A DNA stretch of 64,000 bases, taken from the NCBI GenBank assembly GCA_009777725.1, contig WRLG01000003.1, positions 62,001 through 126,000 of the forward strand, written 5' to 3'. The number at the start of each line of letters is the position of its first letter. Position 1 is the first letter of the stretch. Both the position numbers and the translations under genes were made by a program. Shown here piece after piece: positions 9,436 through 17,525 of this stretch. A model generated the notes under the pieces. It made no database searches and was not told the DNA's origin. It was given only the letters and a program-made list of their open reading frames with translations. Source of the stretch: Oscillospiraceae bacterium (GTDB taxonomy: Bacteria > Bacillota > Clostridia > Oscillospirales > Ruminococcaceae).

Positions 9436-9532
9436 CAATTAACAATTAACAATTAACAATGAGCAATGAACAGTTAAATTGTTCATTAGCTAATTATAAT
9501 TGTTCATTGTTCATTGTTCATTGTTAATTGGT
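9436..9532. repeat. Heptamer repeat cluster with two opposed arms
   Basis: The left half has several copies of an AATTAAC-type 7-mer and the right half copies of GTTCATT, so the two halves are roughly inverted relative to each other and could form a long hairpin. It fills the space between the UPF0237 stop and the UPF0210 ribosome binding site. Related 7-mers recur at 15250 and 33096. Confidence 0.75.
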
Positions 9533-9802
9533 TTATATTCTGTGCATGGTGTTAAAAATATCCTCGTGCATGGTGTGGATTTGCAGGCGGAGGCTGTTGC
9601 CGAGCTCCGTCATTTTGTCTGCAAGCTCCGTGAACTCAATTGTAAGCTTTGATATATCCGTAAGCATAATCATGGCGAACATTTCCTGCAAAACGCTTTG
9701 CGTTACTTCAATGACGTTAGCGTTATATTCCGCACATACCGCGCTGACCTTTGCTAAAATCCCTACCGAATCCTTACCGATTACCGTAATTACCGCTCTC
9801 AT
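9533..9802 (-). CDS. ACT-domain protein, UPF0237 family
   Basis: An 89-residue protein made of a single ACT domain (MRAVITVIGKDSVGILAKVSAVCAEYNANVIEVTQ). ACT domains bind amino acids or other small ligands to control enzymes. UPF0237 genes usually sit directly before UPF0210 genes, as here, so it may regulate that protein. ATG 9802 follows TAGGAGAG. Full family length, nothing missing. Confidence 0.9.
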   Translation of the reverse strand: MRAVITVIGKDSVGILAKVSAVCAEYNANVIEVTQSVLQEMFAMIMLTDISKLTIEFTELADKMTELGNSLRLQIHTMHEDIFNTMHRI

Positions 9803-9826
9803 AAAACATACTCTCCTAACTTTTTA

Positions 9827-11242
9827 TTAACCAACAAAATTACTCATCGCCTTAATTTTATTCTTATCGGGGCAGGCAATCACCAGAGTATCGTTTTCGG
9901 CGATTTTAGTTGATTCCGAGGGCGCGATATATTTACCTCCCCGTTTAATCATAACGACAAATATATCTTCCGGCAAACCGGTTTCAAGCACGCCTTTGCC
10001 GCAGGCATAGCTGCCGGGCTGAATCTCCAGCTCCAGCAATTCGTTATGAACCTCCTTGACGTAATCTTCAATAGGTTTAAGCTTTTTTTCCTCGGGGTCA
10101 ACTAAATCCAGACGCTTCGCGAGAGGGGAGAGCAACGAGCCTTGAAGAATTACCGAAAGAAGGCAGACAATAAATACAACGCTGAAAATATATTCGCCGT
10201 AAGGCAGACCTGCCGACAGAATATAGGTTGAAAAAGCAATTGAAGCCGCCCCCCTAAAGCCCGCCCACGATACGAGCGCGGCTTCCTTTGCCGTATATTT
10301 AAACGGCTTCATCATAAGATAAACGACCGCAGGGCGTGCAACAAAGAACATAAATGCGGCAAACGCAAGCCCGACGGGCAATACCGCTATAAAGGTAGAG
10401 GGAATCCAAAGCACTCCCAATACAATAAACAGCGAAATCTGCATCATCATGGAAAGAGAACCGAACAGCCTTGAAAGATACATCTTATATACAAGCTTGC
10501 TGTTGCCCAAAACCATTCCGCCTATGTATACCGCAAGAAAGCTGTTGCCGCCCAAAGCACCCGCCATGCCGTATATTAAAAGCACAACCCCTCCCAGCAG
10601 TACGGCGTGAAGCCCGTCAATTTCCAAGCGAAGCCTGTTGAGCATACGCTGCCCCAATTTTGCGATGGCAAAGCCGACCGCCGCGCCGATTGTAATCTGC
10701 ATAAGAAGCAATACGGCTACATTTTGCGAGCCGCCGGAAGCAAGCGTGATAAACACAACGGTAAGCATATAGGCGAAAGGGTCGTTAGAGCCGCTTTCCA
10801 TCTCTAATATTGAGCCTAGATTATTCTTTAAATTAAGCTTTTTAGAGCTTAGTATCGAAAATACCGAAGCCGCATCGGTACAGGATATTACCGCGCCGAG
10901 CAGTAATGCCGCATACATCTCCAGCCCTAAAACAAAATGCGCGAAAAGCGCGGCTATTCCCGAGGTCAAAAAAGTCCCCAAAGAAGCCATGATTGAAGAA
11001 ACGGCAAGCACGGGCTTAACGTGTTTAAAATTAGTCTGAAACCCGCCCGTGAATATAATAAACAAAAGGGCGATACTGCATATTTCCTCCGCTCTTGAAA
11101 ATTCCTCAAATCTGATAAAATTCCCCAAAAATATTCCAATCAGAATAAAGCCTACCAAAACGGGAAGCCCCGTCTTAATGGTCAGCTTACAAGAAAGCAC
11201 GCTGATTATTAGTATAATCCCCACTATAATCATAATATCCAT
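9827..11242 (-). CDS. CPA1-type cation/proton antiporter with C-terminal RCK_C domain (NhaP2/CvrA-like)
   Basis: A 471-residue protein with about twelve membrane segments and the antiporter core motif SCTDAASVFSIL followed by ESGSNDPFAYML. Residues 395-471 form an RCK_C/TrkA_C-like ligand domain (ELEIQPGSYACGKGVLETGLP). Relatives exchange K+ or Na+ for protons and use the C-terminal domain to sense nucleotides. It lies 24 bases upstream of the ACT gene on the same strand and could be co-transcribed with it. Confidence 0.85.
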   Translation of the reverse strand: MDIMIIVGIILIISVLSCKLTIKTGLPVLVGFILIGIFLGNFIRFEEFSRAEEICSIALLFIIFTGGFQTNFKHVKPVLAVSSIMASLGTFLTSGIAALFAHFVLGLEMYAALLLGAVISCTDAASVFSILSSKKLNLKNNLGSILEMESGSNDPFAYMLTVVFITLASGGSQNVAVLLLMQITIGAAVGFAIAKLGQRMLNRLRLEIDGLHAVLLGGVVLLIYGMAGALGGNSFLAVYIGGMVLGNSKLVYKMYLSRLFGSLSMMMQISLFIVLGVLWIPSTFIAVLPVGLAFAAFMFFVARPAVVYLMMKPFKYTAKEAALVSWAGFRGAASIAFSTYILSAGLPYGEYIFSVVFIVCLLSVILQGSLLSPLAKRLDLVDPEEKKLKPIEDYVKEVHNELLELEIQPGSYACGKGVLETGLPEDIFVVMIKRGGKYIAPSESTKIAENDTLVIACPDKNKIKAMSNFVG

Positions 11243-11380
11243 AACCTCAATCCTTTCTAATAAGAACGCTCCAAATAATTATAACACTTTTTTTATTTTT
11301 TTAAAAGATACAAAAATAACAAAAATACTTATGCTTTTTTGCAATAATTATCATATTAATTAATTATTCGTAATAATCGC

Positions 11381-11409
11381 TTGACTTTTACTCTAAATAA
11401 TGGTATTAT
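11381..11409 (+). promoter_or_regulatory. recA promoter
   Basis: TTGACT (11381-11386), 17 bases, TATTAT (11404-11409) with a TGG extension just before the -10. No GAAC-N4-GTTC type LexA/DinR site was seen nearby. Confidence 0.65.
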
Positions 11410-11499
11410 TAATTGGTATTTAATAAATATTTTAAATTAGTGATTCGTGATTAGAATTTACCTGCACCTTGTTGGTGTCTGAAAGGAATGGTCTTTATT

Positions 11500-12702
11500 A
11501 TGTCTAAAAAAACTGAACCTGTCAAAAAAGAGAATCCGGGTAAGCCTAAAAATGCCGACGAGAAGCAAAAAGCTCTTGAAGCGGCAATCGCTCATATAGA
11601 AAAGCAGTACGGCGCGGGGGCGGTTATGAAGCTGGGGCAAGCATCGGACTTTAAGGTTGATTCTATCCCCACGGGCTCTATGACACTTGATATGGCACTT
11701 GGTATAGGCGGAGTTCCCAAAGGGCGCATCGTTGAGATTTACGGTCCGGAAAGCTCCGGGAAAACCACCGTTTCATTACATATTATAGCGGAAGCGCAAA
11801 AGCTTGGCGGGACAGTTGCTTTTATTGATGTAGAGCACGCGCTTGACCCTATTTACGCCAAGGCTTTAGGTGTTGATATAGACAACATGCTGGTTTCACA
11901 GCCGGACAGCGGCGAGCAGGCTCTTGAAATCACCGAGGCTCTTATCCGCTCCGGCGCGATTGACTGCATTGTAATCGACTCGGTGGCGGCAATGGTGACA
12001 AAATCCGAAATTGACGGAGAAATGGGCGATGCTCATGTCGGGCTTTTGGCGCGCCTTATGTCGCAGGCTATGCGAAAGCTTACCTCTGTCATATCAAAAT
12101 CAAACTGCGTTGCCGTGTTTATCAATCAAGTAAGGGAGAAAATCGGAATTGCTTACGGAAACCCGGAAACAACACCCGGAGGCAGAGCCTTGAAATTTTA
12201 TTCATCGGTGCGGATTGAGGTTAGAAAGGCTGAATCGATTAAGAGCGGTGCAGAGATTATAGGTAACAGGACGAAGTGCAAGGTCGTGAAAAACAAGGTT
12301 TCGCCGCCCTTTAAGGAGTGCGAATTTGATATTATGTTCGGGCAGGGCATTTCAAGAACGGGCGAGGTTCTTGACCTTGCGGTCGAGCTTGATATAATCC
12401 AAAAGGGCGGGGCATGGTTCTCTTACGATGGTATAAAAATCGGTCAAGGGCGCGATAATGCAAAGGAATACTTAAAAAATAACCTTGATGTAATGAAAAC
12501 GGTGGAAGCTAAAATCAATGAGAAAAGCGGCGAGCTTGTTATGGCTTCCAAGAAAAACAAAAAAGCCGCGGCGCAGAAAGCTACTGCGGCAGATACGCAA
12601 AAAACATTTCAAGCCGCCGAAACCGCCGTTGTTAACGTAAATATCGACCCGGATGATGACTTTGAGGAGTTCAGCCCGGCGGTGAGCGTTGGTTCTAAAT
12701 AA
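11500..12702 (+). CDS. recA: Recombinase RecA
   Basis: A 400-residue RecA. It has the Walker A motif GPESSGKT near residue 82, [10 protein letters not shown], the L1/L2 DNA-binding regions and NQVREKIG. RecA forms filaments on single-stranded DNA for homologous recombination and SOS induction. The protein is about 50 residues longer than typical because of a Lys/Ala-rich tail ending in an acidic patch (DPDDDFEEF). The start is taken at ATG 11500; an ATG at 11488 touches AAAGGA directly and is too close. It is transcribed alone from its own promoter. Confidence 0.95.
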   Translation: MSKKTEPVKKENPGKPKNADEKQKALEAAIAHIEKQYGAGAVMKLGQASDFKVDSIPTGSMTLDMALGIGGVPKGRIVEIYGPESSGKTTVSLHIIAEAQKLGGTVAFIDVEHALDPIYAKALGVDIDNMLVSQPDSGEQALEITEALIRSGAIDCIVIDSVAAMVTKSEIDGEMGDAHVGLLARLMSQAMRKLTSVISKSNCVAVFINQVREKIGIAYGNPETTPGGRALKFYSSVRIEVRKAESIKSGAEIIGNRTKCKVVKNKVSPPFKECEFDIMFGQGISRTGEVLDLAVELDIIQKGGAWFSYDGIKIGQGRDNAKEYLKNNLDVMKTVEAKINEKSGELVMASKKNKKAAAQKATAADTQKTFQAAETAVVNVNIDPDDDFEEFSPAVSVGSK

Positions 12703-12739
12703 ACTTTTTTCAAATTTTCAATATTATTTCACTGTATTT

Positions 12740-12765
12740 ACACATAAATCTGGTATTATATGTGT
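12740..12765 (+). promoter_or_regulatory. Extended -10 promoter inside a 7-base inverted repeat, ahead of htrA
   Basis: TGGTATTAT (12751-12759) resembles an extended -10 element. It lies within the inverted repeat ACACATA (12740-12746) / TATGTGT (12759-12765), which could be an operator. There is no good -35 box. Confidence 0.4.
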
Positions 12766-12805
12766 AGGCAGTATGATTACACGAATGTTGAAAGGATGAT
12801 TTTAT

Positions 12806-14122
12806 ATGTATGACAACGAAAACCCAATTATTGACGTAAGCTACTCTTCATCGCTTTACTCACCCGAGCCGGAAATCAAAAAAGGAGGAAACGGCGCGGG
12901 AAAGGTAATTGCCATCATCTTGACAGCCGCTCTTGTCGGCGCGGCATCGGGATTCGGAGGGGCTTATATCGCAAACTCGCAATACGGAACAAACAGCTCT
13001 CAGACGGCATCGCAAGGCGTGGATATTTTGAGAACGGAGGTTAAAATCCCCTCTGATATTGCAGATTCGCAATTAATCGACAGGCTCAGCATCATTGACG
13101 ACCCGAATTTTTCGGGACAGCTTTCAACAGCGCAGATTATCGCGGGCGTAGCCCCGTCCGTTGTGGCAATATCCACGACCTTTTCGGACGGCACGGGAGG
13201 CGGCACGGGGATTGTGCTGACCCCGGACGGATATATCGTAACCAACGCGCATGTTATAAAAACCGAAACCAGAGCGCAGAGCAGCCCTTATTCAAGCCCG
13301 TTCGGCGGATTTTTCGGCAACTATTCTCCGCCGGAGGTTGAAACCGCCAAAGAGGTTACCGTTATAACGCATGATGAAAAGGAATATAAAGCCAAGGTTA
13401 TCGGTGCTGATACGGCAACTGACTTAGCAATTATTAAAATTGACGCGAAAGACTTGATTCCTGCCAAAATCGGCGATTCAAACAGCTTGATTCTGGGCGA
13501 AAAAGCAATTACACTGGGCTACCCTTTGGGGTTGGGCTTGTCTGCGTCCGGCGGTATGATTTCCGGTCTTGATAAAAAGATGAATTTCGAGCTTATGGGC
13601 GGCGGTACTACGGAAATGACGCTGATTCAGACCGATGCTGCCGTAAACCCCGGCAACTCCGGCGGTCCGCTTATAAACGGGCGCGGCGAGGTGGTCGGCA
13701 TTACGTCTTCTAAGCTTGTTTACAGCAGTATTGAGGGTATCGGCTTCGCGATTCCGATTACCGATGCCATGCCTCTGCTTCAAGAACTGATTGATAAAGG
13801 CTTTGTCACCGACACCAGACCGAAGCTCGGCATTGTGGGAGAAAATTTAGAAAGCTCTCTGATTACCCAGCGTTATCACAATCTTCCCTTTGATAAGGGT
13901 GTAATTGTCACATCGGTTGAGCCGGGAGCCGCCGCCGACAAAGCGGGGATTAAGCCGGGCGATATTATAGTGGGAGCGGACGGCGAAGCCGTGGAAAACA
14001 TGGCTGACCTTGTAAAAATCAGAGACTTTCATAAAGCCGGCGATACTATGATTATAACGCTTGCCAGAGCCGGAGGAAACGTAGATATAAAGGTAAAGCT
14101 GGGCGGACACGACAATAACTAA
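12806..14122 (+). CDS. htrA: HtrA/DegP-type membrane-anchored serine protease
   Basis: A 438-residue protein with one membrane segment near residues 33-57, a trypsin-like domain and a C-terminal PDZ domain. The catalytic triad is visible: His149 (TNAHVI), Asp206 (DTATDLAII) and Ser285 (NPGNSGGPL). HtrA proteases degrade or refold damaged exported proteins outside the membrane. The PDZ domain (residues ~345-435, with GVIVTSVEPGAAADKAGIKPGDII) recognises substrate C-termini. The cytoplasmic N-terminus is short and acidic. It lies between recA and queD. Confidence 0.92.
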   Translation: MYDNENPIIDVSYSSSLYSPEPEIKKGGNGAGKVIAIILTAALVGAASGFGGAYIANSQYGTNSSQTASQGVDILRTEVKIPSDIADSQLIDRLSIIDDPNFSGQLSTAQIIAGVAPSVVAISTTFSDGTGGGTGIVLTPDGYIVTNAHVIKTETRAQSSPYSSPFGGFFGNYSPPEVETAKEVTVITHDEKEYKAKVIGADTATDLAIIKIDAKDLIPAKIGDSNSLILGEKAITLGYPLGLGLSASGGMISGLDKKMNFELMGGGTTEMTLIQTDAAVNPGNSGGPLINGRGEVVGITSSKLVYSSIEGIGFAIPITDAMPLLQELIDKGFVTDTRPKLGIVGENLESSLITQRYHNLPFDKGVIVTSVEPGAAADKAGIKPGDIIVGADGEAVENMADLVKIRDFHKAGDTMIITLARAGGNVDIKVKLGGHDNN

Positions 14123-14152
14123 TGCTTGCTTTATTCGTTAAGGAGACAAACT

Positions 14153-14578
14153 ATGTACGCGATTAAGACGGAAGCCTCTTTTGACAGCGCGCATTTTCTT
14201 CACGGCTACGATGGAAAATGCAAGAATATACACGGGCACAGCTTTAAGGTTTCGGCGGTTGCGGAAAGCCCCTTGCTTTTAGGCGGAATGGTAGCGGATT
14301 TTTCGGTTTTCAAGAGCGATTTAAAAAAGATAACCGAAAACCTTGACCATGCCCTAATCTATGAAGACGGCACGCTGAAGCCGGAAACGGTAAGCGCGCT
14401 GAACGGCGAGGGGTTTAAGCTTACCCCGTTGCCGTTCAGACCAACCGCCGAAAATTTAGCTGAATATTTTTATTCTCAGCTTAAAAATGCAGGGTATAAC
14501 GTAAAAAAGGTTTCATTATATGAAACAGAAAAAAACTGCGCCGAGTTTTACATGTCTGAGCGGGAGAGAACAGAATGA
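14153..14578 (+). CDS. queD: 6-carboxytetrahydropterin synthase
   Basis: A 141-residue protein of the PTPS fold. Zinc-ligand histidines appear in SAHFL and NIHGHSF, with the catalytic cysteine region at DGKCKN. QueD converts 7,8-dihydroneopterin triphosphate to 6-carboxytetrahydropterin in queuosine synthesis. ATG 14153 follows TAAGGAGAC; the longer in-frame start lacks a binding site. The stop overlaps the queE start by four bases (ATGA), so the two are translationally coupled. Confidence 0.92.
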   Translation: MYAIKTEASFDSAHFLHGYDGKCKNIHGHSFKVSAVAESPLLLGGMVADFSVFKSDLKKITENLDHALIYEDGTLKPETVSALNGEGFKLTPLPFRPTAENLAEYFYSQLKNAGYNVKKVSLYETEKNCAEFYMSERERTE

Positions 14579-15249
14579 ACTATAAGATAGCTGAAATTTT
14601 TGAAAGTATAAACGGAGAGGGAAGAAATGCGGGTCAGCTTGCGGTTTTTATCAGATTTGCAGGCTGTAATTTAGATTGCCCTTATTGCGATACAAAATGG
14701 GCTAACGATGTGTTCAATAACCGAAAGCTTGAAATTTATAATTCGCAGGAAGTCTACAGCCGTATAAAGCAAAGCGGTATAAACCTTGTGACCATAACGG
14801 GAGGCGAGCCGCTTATTCAGCCTGAGATTACCGACCTCTTGCAGCTGCTGTCCGGCGATTTAGGTCTTGGCGTTGAGATTGAAACAAACGGCTCGGCTGA
14901 CATCTCAATCATTGATTCTATAAAGAAAAACCGCCCCTCCTTAACAATGGACTACAAGCTGCCGTCAAGCGGCATGGAGGGCTTTATGCTTGTTAATAAT
15001 TTAACCCTGCTTAATCAACAAGATACCGTTAAATTTGTCGTTAGGACGAAATATGATTTAATCCGCTCTTGGCAGATACTTAATGAATACGATTTACTAA
15101 AGCGATGCGCCGTCTATCTAAGCCCCGTATACGGCAAATTAGAGCCGCCGGAGATAGTCGAGTTTATGAAGGAAAAAAAACTCAATGGTGTTAGGTTGCA
15201 GTTGCAGCTTCATAAGCATATTTGGGGGGTGAATGAAAGGGGAGTATGA
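14575..15249 (+). CDS. queE: 7-carboxy-7-deazaguanine synthase (radical SAM)
   Basis: A 224-residue radical-SAM protein with the cluster motif CNLDCPYC (Cys31, Cys35, Cys38) and TITGGEPL. QueE rearranges 6-carboxytetrahydropterin to 7-carboxy-7-deazaguanine, the step after QueD. It overlaps queD by four bases. QueC, the next enzyme, is not in the window, but folE, which starts the pathway from GTP, lies 0.7 kb downstream. Confidence 0.93.
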   Translation: MNYKIAEIFESINGEGRNAGQLAVFIRFAGCNLDCPYCDTKWANDVFNNRKLEIYNSQEVYSRIKQSGINLVTITGGEPLIQPEITDLLQLLSGDLGLGVEIETNGSADISIIDSIKKNRPSLTMDYKLPSSGMEGFMLVNNLTLLNQQDTVKFVVRTKYDLIRSWQILNEYDLLKRCAVYLSPVYGKLEPPEIVEFMKEKKLNGVRLQLQLHKHIWGVNERGV

Positions 15250-15298
15250 TTGACAATTGACAATTGACAATTAACAATTAACAATTTACAGTTTACAA
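15250..15298. repeat. Seven tandem copies of a 7-base unit
   Basis: Three TTGACAA, two TTAACAA, then TTTACAG and TTTACAA run head to tail with no interruption, directly after the queE stop codon. The unit is a variant of the 7-mer found at 9436-9532 and 33096-33123. Confidence 0.9.
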
Positions 15299-15310
15299 AC
15301 TGATAATATA

Positions 15311-15601
15311 CTAATTTGTTTTCATTAAATTAATTAGCATAATTACACCGCATTTTATCCCTATTTCCATATATATGTCCTCGCAAGCACTTGTGTAACG
15401 GACTATTTCCTGTTCTAATTTTAAATTTGATTCCTTGTCCTTTACTGTTTCTTCAAGTGCTTTGTTTATTTGGGATTCAGCTGATTTAATCCGTTGCTCG
15501 TAGCTTTCGCCGCTTATTGTTAACGCCTCTGAGCCTTGACGAATGAATGAGAGAATTTGCTGAGTATTAAGCCTTTCAAAGATTTGTTCTATATTGCCCA
15601 T
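15311..15601 (-). CDS. Hypothetical small protein (DUF6809-like pattern)
   Basis: A 96-residue, mostly helical, charged protein, not clearly recognised. Its end (CEDIYMEIGIKCGVIMLINLM) resembles the tail of small DUF6809-type proteins of Clostridia and their mobile elements; that match is tentative. It is divergent from a ribbon-helix-helix gene, with twin operator-like repeats in between, so the two may form a module. The ATG at 15601 follows AAAGGAATAAAATT. Confidence 0.5.
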   Translation of the reverse strand: MGNIEQIFERLNTQQILSFIRQGSEALTISGESYEQRIKSAESQINKALEETVKDKESNLKLEQEIVRYTSACEDIYMEIGIKCGVIMLINLMKTN

Positions 15602-15654
15602 AATTTTATTCCTTTCTTTTTTACCTATAGCCTGTTCAGTGTTTTAGTAAATAC

Positions 15655-15729
15655 ATTATACCATACATTAACGTCAATGTTAATGGAGTATTTGTGTTTT
15701 TTCTGTAAAAATTATATTAACGTCAATGT
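15655..15729. promoter_or_regulatory. Divergent promoters with twin operator repeats
   Basis: ATTAACGTCAATGT occurs twice (15667-15680 and 15716-15729). The first copy is also the core of a perfect inverted repeat CATTAAC/GTTAATG (15666-15685). On the minus strand TTAACA (15678-15683) and TATAAT (15655-15660) are 17 bases apart, with the -35 inside copy 1. On the plus strand TTGTGT (15692-15697) and TATTAA (15715-15720) give a 17-base spacing, with the -10 inside copy 2. Confidence 0.6.
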
Positions 15730-15746
15730 ATCTAAAGGGTGATTTT

Positions 15747-15941
15747 ATGAAAATTTCAGAAGCAAAATATAAAGCTAATAATGAATATATAGCTAAATCC
15801 TATGACCGGATAGAGCTTAAGGTTAAAAAGGGGAGAAAAGAAATCATAAAAGGGGTTGCCGAAAAACAGGGGAAGAGTTTAAACGGGTATATTAATGATT
15901 TAATTGATAAGGACTTGGTGGAATATGAAAAAGGAGATTGA
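15747..15941 (+). CDS. Ribbon-helix-helix (Arc-type) DNA-binding protein
   Basis: A 64-residue protein whose centre ([39 protein letters not shown]) fits a ribbon-helix-helix repressor or antitoxin. ATG 15747 follows AAAGGGTGATTTT. Two identical operator-like repeats precede it, one across its own -10, so it probably represses itself and the divergent gene. Its last 17 bases overlap the start of folE, an unusual coupling of a mobile-type regulator to a housekeeping gene. No toxin gene with a recognised fold is next to it. Confidence 0.7.
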   Translation: MKISEAKYKANNEYIAKSYDRIELKVKKGRKEIIKGVAEKQGKSLNGYINDLIDKDLVEYEKGD

Positions 15942-16515
15942 CCGGGAGGCGATAGAGCGTCATATAAAGGGGATTATAACGGCTTTAGGCGACAATCCCG
16001 AGCGCGAAGGCTTGAAAGATACCCCCCAAAGGGTAGCGAAGATGTATTGCGAGATTTTTGAGGGTATGCAGTACACCAACGAAGAAATCGCGGCAATGTT
16101 TGATAAATGCTTTACCGAGGGTTTTGAAGGCAATCCTTGCGGCGATATTGTGGTTGTTAAGGATATTGAGGTTTTTTCCCACTGCGAGCATCATTTGGCT
16201 TTAATGTACGATATGAAAATTACGGTTGCTTACATTCCTCAAAATAAGGTTCTCGGACTTTCTAAAATCGCCCGTATAGCAGATATGGCGGCGCGGAGAC
16301 TGCAGCTTCAAGAGCGCATTGGCACAGATATAGCCGAAATTATGAGCATATCGGCTAAAACGGAGGATGTTGCTGTTTTTATAAGCGCGAACCACAGCTG
16401 CATGACGGCGAGAGGAATTGAAAAAACAACCGCCAAAACAGTTACTTCCGTGCTCAGAGGCAGGTTTGAAACGGACGAAAACATGCGTAATAAGCTTTAT
16501 TTTACTATAAAATAA
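15925..16515 (+). CDS. folE: GTP cyclohydrolase I
   Basis: A 196-residue protein with the family's zinc and catalytic motifs ([12 protein letters not shown] and CMTARGIEK). It turns GTP into 7,8-dihydroneopterin triphosphate, the entry to both folate and queuosine synthesis, so it feeds QueD and QueE encoded upstream. ATG 15925 lies inside the end of the ribbon-helix-helix gene; GGTGGA precedes it. Transcription may come from that gene's regulated promoter. Confidence 0.95.
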   Translation: MKKEIDREAIERHIKGIITALGDNPEREGLKDTPQRVAKMYCEIFEGMQYTNEEIAAMFDKCFTEGFEGNPCGDIVVVKDIEVFSHCEHHLALMYDMKITVAYIPQNKVLGLSKIARIADMAARRLQLQERIGTDIAEIMSISAKTEDVAVFISANHSCMTARGIEKTTAKTVTSVLRGRFETDENMRNKLYFTIK

Positions 16516-16544
16516 AAAAAATAGCAATATTTTATAAAAAAATG

Positions 16545-16603
16545 TTGACAAGCAATTCAGCATTTGTTATAATTGATATAACAAATGTTGAATTGTTTGT
16601 CAA
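16545..16603 (+). promoter_or_regulatory. Consensus promoter buried in a 27-base inverted repeat
   Basis: TTGACA (16545-16550), 17 bases, TATAAT (16568-16573). The arms 16545-16571 and 16577-16603 are inverted copies with only two mismatches, separated by ATTGA. Because both arms carry TTGACA, a weaker opposed promoter (TTGACA-17-TATATC) exists on the minus strand. It is probably an operator for the gene that follows. Confidence 0.8.
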
Positions 16604-16626
16604 ATTAATTTTAGGAGGAAAAAATT

Positions 16627-17325
16627 ATGCTTACCGCAGAACAATTTAGGTCATTGAAGAAAATGAACGCAAGCAAGGACATGGAAAAATCAAAAAAGAG
16701 GATTGAGGAGGATTACAAGGCAGCGTCCAAAACTCAAAAAGCAGAAATCGTAGCCTTATCGGGACTTGACAGGACTTCGTTTTACAAAGGAATCGCTTCT
16801 CTTAAGGTAGTTCTTTCAATGGCGCAGGTGTTAGGCGTGTCGCCTTACTATTACGGCGGCGTGGTCGATGAGAAGGATGATTTTTCGGAAGAATTGCTCA
16901 GTGAGTTTTTGAACGACTACGGTCAAAGTGCTCCCGCCAGAGTAAAACGGCAATATAACCGTAAAGCTAAGGTTGACAAAGCCGGTAAAACCAATAAAAA
17001 ATCAGCCGCTAAGACCGAATCGGCAGGAGAGTATGAGGTTCAGCTTAACGAAACGAACTATGAGAGCGCGGGAGCGGAATCTACTGCTGAATTTTCTTCA
17101 ACTTACGAATCGGAGCAGGGAGATAAAGTTTCTAAAAATGCTGCTCTCAAATCAGTTGCAACTGATATTTTTGAATTAGACAATTCTCCGAAAATGAAAG
17201 CCATGGTAAAAAGCTTAAGCGAGGACTCAGCAATCGCTTTGCTTAAAGCACTCTATATCCGCGCCGAGGTTAGCAATGAAGCCGGAAGGAAGCTTGAATT
17301 TGTAAAGCACTGCTTGTTGTCATAA
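16627..17325 (+). CDS. Putative helix-turn-helix regulator with disordered linker
   Basis: A 232-residue protein, not recognised as a named family. Residues 35-80 (KAEIVALSGLDRTSFYKGI, then VVLSMAQVLGVSPYYY) read like a small HTH plus a sensor helix. Residues 100-165 are a low-complexity Lys/Ala/Glu/Ser linker, and 170-232 a helical C-terminal unit. GGAGG precedes the ATG. It is monocistronic, with a consensus promoter inside a long inverted repeat ahead and a strong terminator behind, which suggests autoregulation. Confidence 0.6.
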   Translation: MLTAEQFRSLKKMNASKDMEKSKKRIEEDYKAASKTQKAEIVALSGLDRTSFYKGIASLKVVLSMAQVLGVSPYYYGGVVDEKDDFSEELLSEFLNDYGQSAPARVKRQYNRKAKVDKAGKTNKKSAAKTESAGEYEVQLNETNYESAGAESTAEFSSTYESEQGDKVSKNAALKSVATDIFELDNSPKMKAMVKSLSEDSAIALLKALYIRAEVSNEAGRKLEFVKHCLLS

Positions 17326-17384
17326 ATTTTTTAACTCATGTATATTTTAGTCGGTCAAGAGTAGTTTATATGCCTGTAAATATT

Positions 17385-17417
17385 AAAATAACCCTGCGGG
17401 TCATGCGGGGTTATTTT
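17385..17417 (+). terminator. Rho-independent terminator
   Basis: AAAATAACCCTGC (17385-17397) pairs with GCGGGGTTATTTT (17405-17417) around a 7-base loop, with U-rich sequence following. It ends the regulator transcript. Confidence 0.85.
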
Positions 17418-17467
17418 CTTGCAGTCTATTTTAATGCAGGAGGCAGCTATTATGATGAAGTGAGTTA

Positions 17468-17494
17468 ACACAAATTAAACATCGGCATATAATA
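17468..17494 (+). promoter_or_regulatory. Candidate sigma-K promoter for dpaAB
   Basis: AC (17468-17469), 16 bases, CATATAATA (17486-17494) fits the sigma-K pattern AC-N16-CATA-N3-TA. Dipicolinate synthase is a mother-cell sigma-K target in Bacillus. The motif is short, so chance is possible. Confidence 0.4.
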
Positions 17495-17525
17495 AAACAT
17501 CAACTCAAAAGGAATGATTTGCTAT

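Noticed and set aside
11243..11500. LexA/DinR box upstream of recA
   Set aside because: No GAAC-N4-GTTC type palindrome was found near the promoter.
15250..15270. Repeated TTGACA as stacked -35 boxes
   Set aside because: No -10 element lies 16-18 bases downstream of any copy; it is explained as part of the heptamer array.
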